From NCBI GenBank assembly GCA_002633025.1, contig NMRB01000429.1, positions 188,139 to 252,138 on the forward strand: a stretch of DNA of 64,000 nt, in the 5' to 3' direction. The notes beneath the pieces are model-generated. The model was not told where the DNA came from and made no database searches. It saw nothing but the letters and a program-made list of their open reading frames with translations. The position numbers and the translations under genes are program-made. This document shows positions 32,853 through 43,744 of the stretch, piece after piece. The stretch comes from Notospermus geniculatus (lineage: Eukaryota > Nemertea > Pilidiophora > Heteronemertea > Lineidae). The first letter of the stretch is position 1, and each line of letters opens with the position of its first letter.

Positions 32853-33908
32853 CTAATTCATGGACGAAAATATATCCACTGCATCGAACCTCTTGTTCTT
32901 CAGGCGTATCAGTCGGATGTTCCTGTTTTGGTCGAAAAAGACAGGTTGCCATTTTATGAGTGTACTGTCATCGTAACTGACCCCAGGCATTTCTATTCGT
33001 AGTTGACTGATGACGTCGTAGTTTTCATTCAAATTCGATGAACAAATCTGATGCATTTCGAAACCGGAGAATCCCCAGTAATTATCGTATTTTATCTTTC
33101 TAGTTGACCTATAACGTAAAATGAACACCCCTAACGCTTCATTAGTTATGTCCATGTCTGTTAAGGTCTTCGGCATAAGAATCTCGTGTTGCCGTATTGT
33201 AGGGCGCGTGTCTAAGTAAGGAAGAACAAGGACAGCGTGCAAGTAATGCTTTAGTTTATTTATGAAGATGAGAACGGGATATTTCGCCACATGGAACAAA
33301 CACAACAAGTGATAATCCGGGTAATCCAATAAGACTTTCATCGGCAGTTGAAATTGAAGCGTTATGTTTCGGGAGAAAGCATACGCCATTTTACCATTCT
33401 CGTACTTCCGGTGCAGGTCGTAAAAGACCAAGGTCACTGCGGGCACAATACGATAGAAAACAAATCTTAACATGTCCACCGTATGAATAAGGGTGTGGAC
33501 TGCATCAGCGTAATCGAGTCTGTTGCGTCTTTCTTCAGGCGGTACAGGAAGTCTTACGATCAATTTTCCACGTGATAACTGGTATACCCTTATTTCGGTA
33601 ATGACAGATTTTCTCTGGGGCTCTCCGGCAATCTGGTACAGGAGGTAGTCGAGAATCAGTGCGCAATAGACCGTGGTATATGTAGGTGGGTCACCATAGT
33701 ATGTAAAATTATATAATACCCGATAAACTTCATTTCCACGTGGAGTGTACAACAGAATTCTCCGCCAAGGCACTGGCTGTTCTACGTAACGTACCCCTAC
33801 AAAAGGCTGGATCTGGTGAAATAAAACCCAAATGAATTTTTCCGTTGATCTAATTGGTGGAATGAACCACATTCGACGACGAGTTCTGTATTTGTAAAAC
33901 GTATAGAC
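32853..33908 (-). CDS. Gene 3 long exon: about 351-residue propeller-like domain
   Basis: Minus strand, 351 codons plus stop. A phase-0 acceptor, GATTCTGTTGATAG, ends just before 33908, so the exon probably starts VYTFYKYRTRRRMWFIPPIR rather than at the internal Met. FIPPIRS matches the early proline-basic position of the family (RPYKHKK, FRPPLK, LPLPRM, TLPSRS). Strand pairs recur (FIWVLFHQIQPF, RRILLYTPRGNEVYRVLY, MKVLLDYPDYHLLCLFHVAK, YPVLIFINKLKHYLHAVLVL, EALGVFILRYRS). It has only three cysteine positions and no transmembrane helix. No PAN-like exon was found upstream on this strand between 33.9 and 37 kb, so the 5' exon is lost, too diverged to see, or shared with another gene. Function unknown. 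Confidence 0.7.
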   Translation of the reverse strand, partial: VYTFYKYRTRRRMWFIPPIRSTEKFIWVLFHQIQPFVGVRYVEQPVPWRRILLYTPRGNEVYRVLYNFTYYGDPPTYTTVYCALILDYLLYQIAGEPQRKSVITEIRVYQLSRGKLIVRLPVPPEERRNRLDYADAVHTLIHTVDMLRFVFYRIVPAVTLVFYDLHRKYENGKMAYAFSRNITLQFQLPMKVLLDYPDYHLLCLFHVAKYPVLIFINKLKHYLHAVLVLPYLDTRPTIRQHEILMPKTLTDMDITNEALGVFILRYRSTRKIKYDNYWGFSGFEMHQICSSNLNENYDVISQLRIEMPGVSYDDSTLIKWQPVFFDQNRNIRLIRLKNKRFDAVDIFSSMN

Positions 33909-33972
33909 CTATCAACAGAATCAAAATTGGTGAATTGACAGAGCGAAAAATAGGGATCTTGAGAAATTGAAA

Positions 33973-34047
33973 AAAATCGAGACTTTTCTCAAACGTCAAT
34001 GCAAAGGTATTATACCTTTGCATTGACGTTTGAGAAAGTCTCGATTT
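33973..34047. repeat. Near-perfect palindrome, 75 bp, no loop
   Basis: AAATCGAGACTTTTCTCAAA to GCAAAGGTATTATACCTTTG and back. The arms are 37 bp with about one inserted base and no spacer. It lies 65 bp upstream of the gene 3 long exon, inside the expected intron or promoter region. Confidence 0.85.
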
Positions 34048-34757
34048 TTACCGTATATAATGAAGAGGCAAGCTAGGGTTCAGGAAAGGTCGGTGCAGGT
34101 TGCAGGTTAATCATGGCTGGGGTTAGTGTCCAATGGTAAAGTCAGATATCTGCAGATCAACCGGCAACTGCATTTCGTAGCGACCGGTTCACGAAGGCTT
34201 ATCTTATTTTGTTTCGCCCTTGTTGGATTAGTGAATGTGTGTAGCTTGAAAATAATGATGGAGATAACGCGGTAAAATACATGTGTCTGTCAGCAGGCAG
34301 TAATGGACAATATTGATCCAACAAGAGCATGAGTCGTGCATGGGAGCATCCCTCCTGACGTAGGCTACTGAAGAGTGGAAGTAGTTGCGTCGCGGGACTA
34401 GAGCGACAAAGGTTGGAACAATCCAGTCAATGGTTAAAGGTGTATGTTAGAAAATGCATGACAGTCGCCATTGTTGACAGCGAAGTTCCATCGACCATCA
34501 TCATTGCTATCCTTTTGGCTTTTGTACAAGCACCGTCATTTTCCCATGATCCCCCCTGACTGGCACAGGAAATTTAAATATTGTTTTGTTTATATTGTCA
34601 GCCAGCACCACCTGAATGAAAAATTTTGAACTAATTACCATTGCACGGATTGTATCAAGTATCAAGCTAAACTCTATCATTTTCCTTCTGATATATTGCT
34701 TCTGGATTGAGATTTTGGGCCACTTCATTTTACGGCAAATACGGCCTGGAGAGCATG

Positions 34758-34993
34758 CACTGAAAAACTCTTCTTCGTCAAAATGAGAATTTAACCGGTA
34801 TCTAATTCGTCGAAATGACAAATCCACGGTTCATCATTTGGACGAACCCTTGTTGTATCTCAAACAATCTCTAACAAGGTTCGTCCAAATGACGAACCGT
34901 GGATTGTCATTTCGACGAATTAGATAATCATTTTGGTGATACATGGAAAACGAACATAAGTTTGTCATTTTGACGAAGCAGAGTTTTTCAGTG
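34758..34993. repeat. Foldback MITE, 236 bp
   Basis: CACTGAAAAACTCTTCTTCG at the left matches, reversed, CACTGAAAAACTCTGCTTCG from the right. The inner arms TATCTAATTCGTCGAAATGA and GGTTCGTCCAAATGA also pair. The motif CGTCAAAATGA / CGTCGAAATGA is repeated throughout. Confidence 0.8.
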
Positions 34994-34999
34994 ACTGTG

Positions 35000-35888
35000 G
35001 GTCAGATTGCGAAAAAAATCGTTCTGTTTCGAGCACGCCCTAAGGCCTAATACAGTACTGCTTCACCAACTTGCATGCTTCTGGGCCTAAAGCCTGCGTC
35101 ACATACCTAAGGGTCTCCGGCTCAACTTGTGGATCGCCTGAAAGTCGCCGAATTTCAAAACCGCCAGTAGTTCGAGCGTATTTTTCGCTTTAAATCTGCC
35201 GTGTCACATATTGGGGCTCGGGAGTATGAACACAAGTGATCAGAAATCGCCCGGCGCCGATCAGTAAACAAACGGGAGTCGTGCGACGCCCGGTCGACAA
35301 AAGGGCGGCGCCGTCAGAGTTTCGGTCGACGATCAATAGGTTTGTCTGTACCGCCCGACACCCAGGCGACGCCCGAATATCGATCGAATGTATGCCGATG
35401 CCCGACCGATGTACGGGCGACCTGTTTACAAGCTCTGCCACCTCAAAATTCGCCATTCTAAAATTGCTGAATTTGGTATAGGTTTCGTGCTCTGCACACC
35501 TCGGCGGACCCCTAAAAACGCGGTGGAGGCAGCATGCCGTGATCGAGCAGAGTCGTATTCCAGGCGAAGATGCCCTTTTGAGCACGCAGTGAAGTCAGGT
35601 GCGGGGCTCAGTTTTATACATCAGTCACATTTCCACCGATTCTGCCAAAGATGTGTTTCCGACGCCGGAACAGGCTATAAAAAGAAAGGGGAAAATGATG
35701 CGTTGCCGCCCAGTCGCCCGAGGACATCTACGAGTGTCCTGAGCTCGCTAGCGTGCCGCTGAGGTGATCGGAACAATATTTTCCTGTGGCGAGTCATGTC
35801 CTGGGTAGAAGGCAGAGATATAAAAGTCCTGAGGGGAATTATGCAAATAAAAAAGTAGTGAAAAATGCCTTCACAAAATTCCCTCTGT
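35000..35888. other. GC-rich stretch without recognised gene
   Basis: 35200-35760 is more GC-rich than its surroundings and open in several frames, but no frame shows a domain. Nothing further supported. Confidence 0.4.
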
Positions 35889-36078
35889 CAGAGGCGGGTT
35901 TCAACAGATTTTTTCGAAGCTGAGATCATTAGATAGCCAGGAAAATTTTCTTCCACATACCAGTATATAAGGTGCAATGTTATCGCATTGGTTTGGAGAT
36001 ATTTCAGAAAAACTGGAGTCCATTTACTCTTTTCATGAGTGTACTTGAAAATCGACTATACGTCGCATTTTGTGTAGA

Positions 36079-36360
36079 ATATGAAATAGAAATCGAGTTT
36101 CTAAGGTGAAAGACATTGCTTCCTACCAGAATCGAACCCACGGACCCTCGCATAAGGCATCAATCGCCAGCACTAAGGGGCAGCACGCCTTAAACCACTA
36201 GGCCAAATCCCCATCTTCAAAAAAGATGGTTCAATGGCCCATGTTTAAACGAGGCGTCCATCAGTACCCTGCGAGTAATCCAAACAATCTCCGACCCAAA
36301 CAGTTTTATGTTATGCGAGGGGTCACAAATAATGGAGATACAAGTAAAGAGTATGAAATA
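36079..36360 (-). repeat. Insertion with tRNA-like segment, unit 1 only
   Basis: Flanked by the 14-bp direct repeat GCATTTTGTGTAGA at 36065-36078 and 36361-36374, with no counterpart in unit 2. On the minus strand it has an A-box TGGCCTAGTGGTTTAAGGCG and B-box GGTTCGATTCTGG at tRNA spacing. It looks like a SINE or tRNA-derived retrosequence with a target-site duplication. Confidence 0.75.
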
Positions 36361-36504
36361 GCATTTTGTGTAGATCGAGTTGGAGTGAAGGTGCGAAAAT
36401 CTTTAATATATGCAAATTCCGCGTCTGTACCGCACTCTACGGTAACTTCATTCTGGAACAGGTGTAAAGAGCTCCAGTGTTCGTGCACTGCAGTACGTCA
36501 TGAC

Positions 36505-36627
36505 ATTGGGTCATATGAATGAAGACTAGCAAGTGCTTTTACTTCAGATTTGTACAACAGTGTCCTGTGCATTTGTATTGCAAAATTCAAGTAAAAGCAT
36601 GTGCTAGTCTTTATTCATATGACCCAG
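36505..36627. repeat. Hairpin, about 123 bp (copy in unit 2 at about 38193-38320)
   Basis: GGGTCATATGAATGAAGACT and TGCTTTTACTT pair with AAGTAAAAGCA and AGTCTTTATTCATATGACCC. Present in both tandem units. Confidence 0.8.
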
Positions 36628-36843
36628 TGCCTCCCCTCTTTCCCAGTGCCTCCCCTCTTTTTGTGGGTGATTCAAGATTGAAATTGTTTTCTGTATCACG
36701 GTCTCTCCAGCTGTCTTTTGTATGGGAACACTGAGAAATGTGGAACACTAATAAACACACTAAACACCGTCACATCCCCTTGAGAGGGCTAGGAAAGATA
36801 TTTATCATTCCAGTCTTATATTTCACTGGCAAGACTCCTGTGA

Positions 36844-37210
36844 TCTGGTAAAACCTAGTAAGTCACTTTTTTATGAAAATTTAGTTAGCCCCAAATTTGA
36901 ACTTACTAGGTATTATCCCTTCATATTATGAAATAAAAATGCATAAAACCCGTCTCAGTAAGGTTTTTGTTGATGAAAACCGTAACCACTGAAATAACTT
37001 TGATCAGGAAAAACCACCCTAAGTCATTATGTAACCTGATTAAGCCATCAAACCAAATGAAATGTTATGCACTGGAAAGACCTTCCATTTTGCCCAACTA
37101 AAAAGGTAACACGAAATTCCTTTTGTCTCCTGGAGCTTAATCCTGTAGGAAAACGGTTTTCCTTGATTTTCTCAAAATTGTCTAAATGAGACTTACTAGG
37201 TTTTACCAGA
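36844..37210. repeat. MITE family B, copy 1
   Basis: 367 bp, starting TCTGGTAAAACCTAGTAAGT and ending with its exact reverse complement. The right end overlaps the stop codon of the partial gene 4 copy. Confidence 0.85.
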
Positions 37211-37857
37211 CCACAGACAATGACAGAGGATGATAAATGTCAGCTAATATGAAATGGTCTTGCAACCCTGGAGCCATCCGTGGTGGTCGCTTGAAATGCA
37301 AAAATGTGCCATCATTGAGGTTGAATTCGTAGTGGCTCCCCGACCAATCATTGATGCTGGGATAGAAGCTCGCAATTTTCTCTGTAAACGTTGTTTTTCC
37401 TGAGCCTTTTCTTCCCAAACCGTTCATACGGTCACAAATACGTCTGAATGCAATCCCAGTAGGCTTCGGTGCACAGATCAAGAATAACGTATTGGGCGAT
37501 TTACTGAAAGTAAATTTGCCAAAACCATCATAACAGTGCCTCAGGACTTGCCTGGTGGGGTATTTCGTGACCCGATAATCGTTTATCAGAAGAAACCCAA
37601 TGAGGTGTAATTTGTCAAAAATGTAAAGATCCCTGTTGACAACTACCGGATCGCCAGGCAACGGTAAGACGATTCCATTGATAAGGACAAAATTTATTCG
37701 ACCAGTTTCGTTTGACAATTTTATGTCATAGATAGTTGCGCCGACAAAATGCTGAAAGCAATCAACGAGGACGACTTTCCCCTTATATCCTATATTCACT
37801 AGATAGTCCACTCCACCTGATATGCATTTATTTGTCGTGGGTATGATGAGGTTCCCT
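37203..37857 (-). pseudogene. Partial duplicate of gene 4 long exon
   Basis: Minus strand. The frame is open from the N at 37858 down to TAA at 37203-37205 and encodes the last 60 percent of gene 4, starting within LIIPTTNKCISGG. It is residue-identical to gene 4 until HPL, where it ends SLSVVW because of a 9-bp difference before the MITE. The stop codon comes from the MITE B end (TGGTAAAACC read directly). No 5' part exists, so it cannot make the full domain; it may be an assembly duplicate of the other allele. Confidence 0.75.
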
Positions 37858-38520
37858 NGGTTTCAACAGATTTTTTCGAAGCTGAGATCATTAGATAGCC
37901 AGGAAAATTTTCATACCAGTATATAAGGTCCAATGTTATCGCATTGGTTTGGAGATATTTCAGAAAACTGGTGTCCATTTACGATTTTCATGAGTGTGTA
38001 CTTGAAAATCGACTATAGGTCGCATTTCGTGTAGCTCGAGTTGGCGTGAAGGTGCGAAAATCTTTAATACAAACACCGCACATGCAAACATGTATATATG
38101 CAAACACCGCGCCTGTACCGCACTCTACGGTAACTTCATCCTCGAGCCGGTGTAAAGAGCTCCAGTGTTCGTGCACTGCAGTACGTCATGACATTGGGTC
38201 ATATGAATGAAGACTAGCAAGTGCTTTTACTTCAGATTTGTACAACATTGTCCTGTGCATTTCTTTTTGTATTGCAAAATTCAAGTAAAAGCATGTGCTA
38301 GTCTTTATTCATATGACCCCGTGCCTCCCCTCTTTTTGTGGGTGATTCAAGATTGAAATTGTTTTCTGTATCACGGTCTCTCCAGCTGTCTTTTGTATGG
38401 GAACACTGAGAAATGTGGAACACTAATAAACACACTAAACACCGTCACATCCCCTTGAGAGGGCTATAGGAAAGATATTTATCATTCCAGTCTTATATTT
38501 CACTGGCAAGACTCCTGTGA

Positions 38521-38884
38521 TCTGGTAAAACCTAGAAAGTCACTTTTTTATGAAAATTGAGTTAGCCCCAAATTTAAACTTACTAGGTATCCCTTCATAT
38601 TATGAAATAAAAATGCATAAAACCCGTCTCAGTAAGATTCTTGTTGATGAAAACCGTAACTACTGAAATAACTTCGATCAGGAAAAACCACCCTAAGTCA
38701 TTATGTAACCTGATTAAGCCATCAAACCAAATGAAATGTTATGCACTGGAAAGACCTTCCATTTTGCCCAACTAAAAAGGTAACACGAAATTCGTTTTGT
38801 CTCCTGGAGCTTAATCCTGTAGGAAAACGGTTTTCCTTGATTTTCTCAAAATTGTCTAAATGAGACTTACTAGGTTTTACCAGA
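38521..38884. repeat. MITE family B, copy 2
   Basis: 364 bp, TCTGGTAAAACCTAGAAAGT to ACTTACTAGGTTTTACCAGA. It differs from copy 1 by a handful of bases. It forms the 3' edge of gene 4. Confidence 0.85.
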
Positions 38885-39838
38885 CCACAGAGGATGATAA
38901 ATGTCAGCTAATATGAAATGGTCTTGCAACCCTGGAGCCATCCGTGGTGGTCGCTTGAAATGCAAAAATGTGCCATCATTGAGGTTGAATTCGTAGTGGC
39001 TCCCCGACCAATCATTGATGCTGGGATAGAAGCTCGCAATTTTCTCTGTAAACGTTGTTTTTCCTGAGCCTTTTCTTCCCAAACCGTTCATACGGTCACA
39101 AATACGTCTGAATGCAATCCCAGTAGGCTTCGGTGCACAGATCAAGAATAACGTATTGGGCGATTTACTGAAAGTAAATTTGCCAAAACCATCATAACAG
39201 TGCCTCAGGACTTGCCTGGTGGGGTATTTCGTGACCCGATAATCGTTTATCAGAAGAAACCCAATGAGGTGTAATTTGTCAAAAATGTAAAGATCCCTGT
39301 TGACAACTACCGGATCGCCAGGCAACGGTAAGACGATTCCATTGATAAGGACAAAATTTATTCGACCAGTTTCGTTTGACAATTTTATGTCATAGATAGT
39401 TGCGCCGACAAAATGCTGAAAGCAATCAACGAGGACGACTTTCCCCTTATATCCTATATTCACTAGATAGTCCACTCCACCTGATATGCATTTATTTGTC
39501 GTGGGTATGATGAGGTTCCCTTCAAATGTCGCCCTTTTGAAGTCATACAACAGGCAGGATTTCTTCCCCCGCATAGGAAGAAAAAACACTAAGTAACCCA
39601 TGTAAGTCGATCCTGCACACCCACTTACTTTTTTATAGAACGACGTGTTATATTCGATTACAAAGTAGTCCCTCTTGTTTACATATAAAATAAGACTTAT
39701 ATAGGGTGTTTTCTTCGGCAGCTGAATCATTATGATTTTGCCTGAATAGTCTATGAACCAAAAATCACCCTTTAATACCTTCAATGGTGGCCGGAATTGG
39801 ATTACCTTTCCACGTTTATACCTAATCCTCGCTGGGTC
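38870..39838 (-). CDS. Gene 4 long exon: about 322-residue propeller-like domain, with P-loop-like motif
   Basis: Minus strand, 322 codons plus stop. A TGA closes the frame just upstream, so it cannot start with its own Met nearby; TCTAAATGAGTGTTTAAG gives a branch-like site and a phase-0 acceptor at 39839, so the exon starts DPARIRYKRGKVIQFRPPLK. Strand pairs follow (DYSGKIIMIQLPKK, YISLILYVNKRDYFVIEY, MGYLVFFLPMRGKKSCLLYD, GRINFVLINGIVLPL, LHLIGFLLINDYRV, NTLFLICAPKP). Residues 254-261 read GRKGSGKT, which fits the Walker A pattern GxxxxGK[ST], but no Walker B or nucleotide-binding fold is seen, so this may be chance. The last residues (WSGKT) and the TAG stop are supplied by MITE B, so the native C-terminus has been replaced. 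Predicted to join the PAN-like exon at 45234-44977. Function unknown. Confidence 0.7.
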   Translation of the reverse strand, partial: DPARIRYKRGKVIQFRPPLKVLKGDFWFIDYSGKIIMIQLPKKTPYISLILYVNKRDYFVIEYNTSFYKKVSGCAGSTYMGYLVFFLPMRGKKSCLLYDFKRATFEGNLIIPTTNKCISGGVDYLVNIGYKGKVVLVDCFQHFVGATIYDIKLSNETGRINFVLINGIVLPLPGDPVVVNRDLYIFDKLHLIGFLLINDYRVTKYPTRQVLRHCYDGFGKFTFSKSPNTLFLICAPKPTGIAFRRICDRMNGLGRKGSGKTTFTEKIASFYPSINDWSGSHYEFNLNDGTFLHFKRPPRMAPGLQDHFILADIYHPLWSGKT

Positions 39839-42079
39839 CTTAAACACTCATTTAGACAAACCTTTAGGGAACGATGTTGTAGCCTGGTCGCCAGGTAATT
39901 ATATGACAAATTTCGAGAAGGCCGTTTCTGTGCACGGTTATCTTCAGCAATTTATGAACGACGACGTTGTTCATGAGGTGAAAGCAAAAAACCATTGGCA
40001 AGTTCGATCACACACTCTCCTTATGAAGCCGCAGGTACAAGTACAGCGCTTGTTTTGTCTGACGAATTATGTCACTATCCGCCACTGTCCGCGTTCAAAT
40101 TTGGTTCATTACAAATTTTTGATTCGTTTGGAAACCCCATCCCAGTATGCATTGCAATATTCCATGGTATATTTTTTCCGATTGCTAGACATTTTCAATC
40201 CCATTTGGTAGCCTACATGAAAGCACTTTTCAATCATCTAATACGATGCTTGCTTATCGAGCTTAAAAAAAAAAGGAACAGCCTGTCTCTGGAGGATTTA
40301 TTTCCCGACGTCCAACGACCTTTAAAAGATTTGATTTTTCTCCAAACTATTTTAAGTAGGCCTATGCCGCCAACTTTGTTGTAAACAAACATTCGGGCAT
40401 CTATTTAGCAAAATCATTCAAAATCAATTTATTGTTAAAACATACATTTTCCTTTATCATTCGGGGTTCTCGATTTCTGGATAACAATGAAAAAAAAAAA
40501 TAAATTGTTCAGATGGCAAAAGTGCGACAGAATCCCAAACGGTGAGGTTTATGTCTGCCCAGCGTAACTACACTCGACCCCAGTTTTCAGTTGGAGCAGA
40601 CCCAGTAAACACTGGCATGATTGGTGTCAAAAGTGAAGGATCACCAATAGTCGGCGCTGTTTGACGAGAGATCCAATCATAAGCCATCATCACAGGTTTA
40701 ACTGGCGCCGCTGTAACACACTTTCTAATTGGCTAAGATAGGCCTACACTGTATATCATTACTTGCAGGCAAATTCCCAGCGGGGATTTTCCGAACCGGA
40801 CAGCTAACGCCGTTTATTAGTGATACTGAGAGGTTCGCATCAACTGAAGCAGTTTCAGAGCGCGGGTAACGCATTGGGTAGTGGTTTGAAACTGCGGCAG
40901 GAGTTTACAACGTCACAGGCTTCATCAACTCATACATTTTGGATCGATCATACGACGCAGGAGTGGTCTGCGGTGAACAGGGTGGGTCTTATAAAACCAA
41001 TACGTAGAGATTAACCGTAATGCCAGAACTAAGAGGACGTCATCATCACGACAATTTTTAGATCCTGAAAGATCATTCGTTTCACCTCATTTACAATTCT
41101 CCCGATGATTGCTATGAGCTCCAAGCTGATCGACGCCTTGTCTGTTGTATGCTCTTGATTTATCCATACTGTAGAACAGGCCCGCTGATTTAGGAGGGGT
41201 CATGCACAGTAGCGAAAACACCCTCAGCTAGCATTCTTGGACTCATTTAAGGTCGATCTATACCCATTGCGTGGCGCCGAACTGCCCACCTTAAATTCGT
41301 GATAATTCATTGATAACAATGATTACAAAAACATTTCTGGTACGGTACGTTACATATGAAGCATCTAAGTGAACTTTCACCCTAAATAACTGGATCCTAT
41401 ATCCGGATTGCCCAGAAAAATGACTTTGTTGGAAAGGCCGAAAAAATTTCCTTGAGCAATTTTACGTCAACATGCTCTGTCGCATCGAAGCAAACTCTGT
41501 TGAAAAAGACGCAGCCATACCCAGCGCATGTCGGTATAACCGCAGATTTTTAATATGTTAATTATGCTTATAATTAAGAAAATTTAGCTTTTACTCCACA
41601 TAATTTTCTTTGTTTCGTGAATTTCGCGGACATCTACTTCAAAAACCCAGAATCGGCTGTTATACGGACAAGCTCCATATGGTGAACAACACATTTCCAT
41701 TTTCAAAGTTTGAAAAATGTTTATAAACATGATAAAAGTGGGAGAAAAACTGCTCGAAAGTTTGAAACTTTATTCTTCACGTGGGTTTGTTTACTATTTG
41801 CAACACACGTTCACTATAGTGCGTTTCGAAATATTATGTGGGCAAATCAGCGGACCATTGAATGCCAAAACCTATAATTGACCGACAACAAGAAAATCTA
41901 TTTCATCGCTAACGCGGCCTAAAATTGGCGAACAGAGTAGAGGCAATTATTATTCATTATGATTCATTCAGTTTTACACTAGTGGGCCGCTTGGAATGCG
42001 CTTGTCTGGGGGAAAACCCAGTGACTATAGATCGACCTTAACGCCTCGCACACCGGTTCGTATTGGGGCTCTATTCATG

Positions 42080-43245
42080 GACGTCTACCATAGGCCGGAG
42101 TTCTTATTTAATAATGGACCCATTAAATGATATTTTATGGATCCATATATTCGGGCAATTAATAGTTCCATTAAATCACCCTATAACGTCTTGTTTTTAT
42201 ATGGACTCATTCAATCGAATATAGTACCGGTACTCATTAAAGTCGAATATATCTACTCATTAGGTCGAATATATATACATGTACTCATTAACTCCAACAC
42301 GAACTTCCGCCGGTAAATACCGGGTTCCACCAATCAGGATTCAGTTTTATATGGATCCATTAATTCGCACTACTTTACTTCGGCCGATGAAGCAGAATCC
42401 TGATTTTGTGGAATCCGGTATTTACCGGCGGAAGTTCGAGGTAGAATTTAAAGCCATCGCGTCCTCTGCAGTACTGCACATCGTTAGTTCCTCTATTTCC
42501 CGTATGGCGGCAGCACTATATTTTATGAATGGAATTCCAAGTACGTCATCTCATTATAGTACTACGGAATTTGCTATGACCTATCACGTGACCAGTGTTG
42601 TTTCCTGCCTCGCCGCCTAGTCATCCGAAAAACATGCAAAGGCTGGTGTTGGCCGGTGGACAGCGACGTTCAGGAGGTACACTGCTAAGTCTTCATCAGT
42701 GGTACAACAATTTTCTGTCTTCATCCGCCGCCATCTGGCTAAAGTTGCAGCAGTGACGCTAATTCTTGGTCAGCCTTCTCACACTTCGGTTTTGTCGGCG
42801 CCATGTTTGTTGTTAGTCTGTCGATCTCGTTCTCAGAAATCCCCGTGAGATTTTGAATTTTCTCCGGCAGTAAACAAATTCATTGAAATAATATTAATAA
42901 TAGATTTTTCATGAACGTTGATACCGTAATTTGATGATTCAAAGATGCTAGAAATCACACGAGATCAGTTTCAAGAACCCCGCCAGTTATGAATGAAACT
43001 GGGGTGCTTTTGCGGTCGCGATAGTTGAACGAGATTTCATTTTCAACCTAGCGCGTACATCACTTTAATGAGTCCATATATTCCATTAATGAGCACATAT
43101 TCGATTTAGTGAGTCCATATAAAAACAAGGCGCTATTGGGTGATTTGATGCATCCATTAATTGCCCGAATATACGGATACATAAAATAGCATTTAATGGG
43201 TCCATTAAATAAGAACTAACTCCACTCCGGCCTACGGTAGACGTC
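42080..43245. repeat. Long foldback element, 1.17 kb
   Basis: GACGTCTACCATAGGCCGGA at the left is matched in reverse at the right (CCGGCCTACGGTAGACGTC). The arms of about 180 bp are full of short AT-rich words such as GGACCCATTAAATGATATTT and TCATTAA. A second hairpin (42299-42442, GAACTTCCGCCGGTAAATAC and reverse) is nested inside. Confidence 0.8.
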
Positions 43246-43259
43246 TGTGCGTGTGTCGC

Positions 43260-43638
43260 TTTCAATGAAACTTCATCGGCTGATAGGGACATTACGGTGG
43301 CAATGGTTGCTGTGGCTGATGTTCTGAAATTAGTGCATCGGGGTTGTAGGGAGCTGCCCGAATTTTTGTAAAAAACGCGGTTTTGCAGAAATCACCCTCA
43401 GCGCCCTGATGTGCATAGCAATTGAGTTCCTGAATTTGTTTCGAAAGTTTAATTCTTACCCTAACAAAACCGCTAACAAAAGTGACTTGTAGAAGCTTTC
43501 CAAGCCGATTCTCAAAAGCGGTATTTTTGCAAAAGTCCGGGCAACTACCTACATCCACGACGCACTGGTTTCAGAACACCACCCACAGCAGCCATTGCCC
43601 CCGTGATGTCGCCATCAGCTGATAAAGTTTCATTGAAA
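43260..43638. repeat. Foldback MITE, about 379 bp
   Basis: TTTCAATGAAACTTCATCGG and GCAATGGTTGCTGTGG at the left pair with CCACAGCAGCCATTGC and TGATAAAGTTTCATTGAAA at the right; the inner GGAGCTGCCCGAATTTTTG also pairs. Confidence 0.75.
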
Positions 43639-43744
43639 TGGATTAACATGCACAGAAATAATTCAGAAAAACTTCATTGTAAATGAATGGAAATTATCAG
43701 AATATTCCATATTTATGAGGAACCGTGTATATGCGTACAGCCCC

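Larger units (their letters stand above)
35889..39521. repeat. Tandem duplication joined at an N
   Basis: Unit 1 is 35889-37857 and unit 2 is 37859-39521. Both start with TTTCAACAGATTTTTTCGAA (unit 1 at about 35890) and run in the same order through the hairpin, MITE B and the 3' part of gene 4. The coding part is identical at protein level over about 195 residues, while spacer indels exist (a 282-bp insertion only in unit 1; small gaps elsewhere). The single N at 37858 lies exactly at the join. Either a very recent tandem duplication or two haplotypes placed in series by the assembler. Confidence 0.85.

Noticed and set aside
34507-34827. Minus-strand ORF upstream of gene 3, considered as its first exon
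   Set aside because: Its first part lies inside a MITE, the cysteine spacing (SACSPGRIC) does not match, and no phase-0 donor follows.
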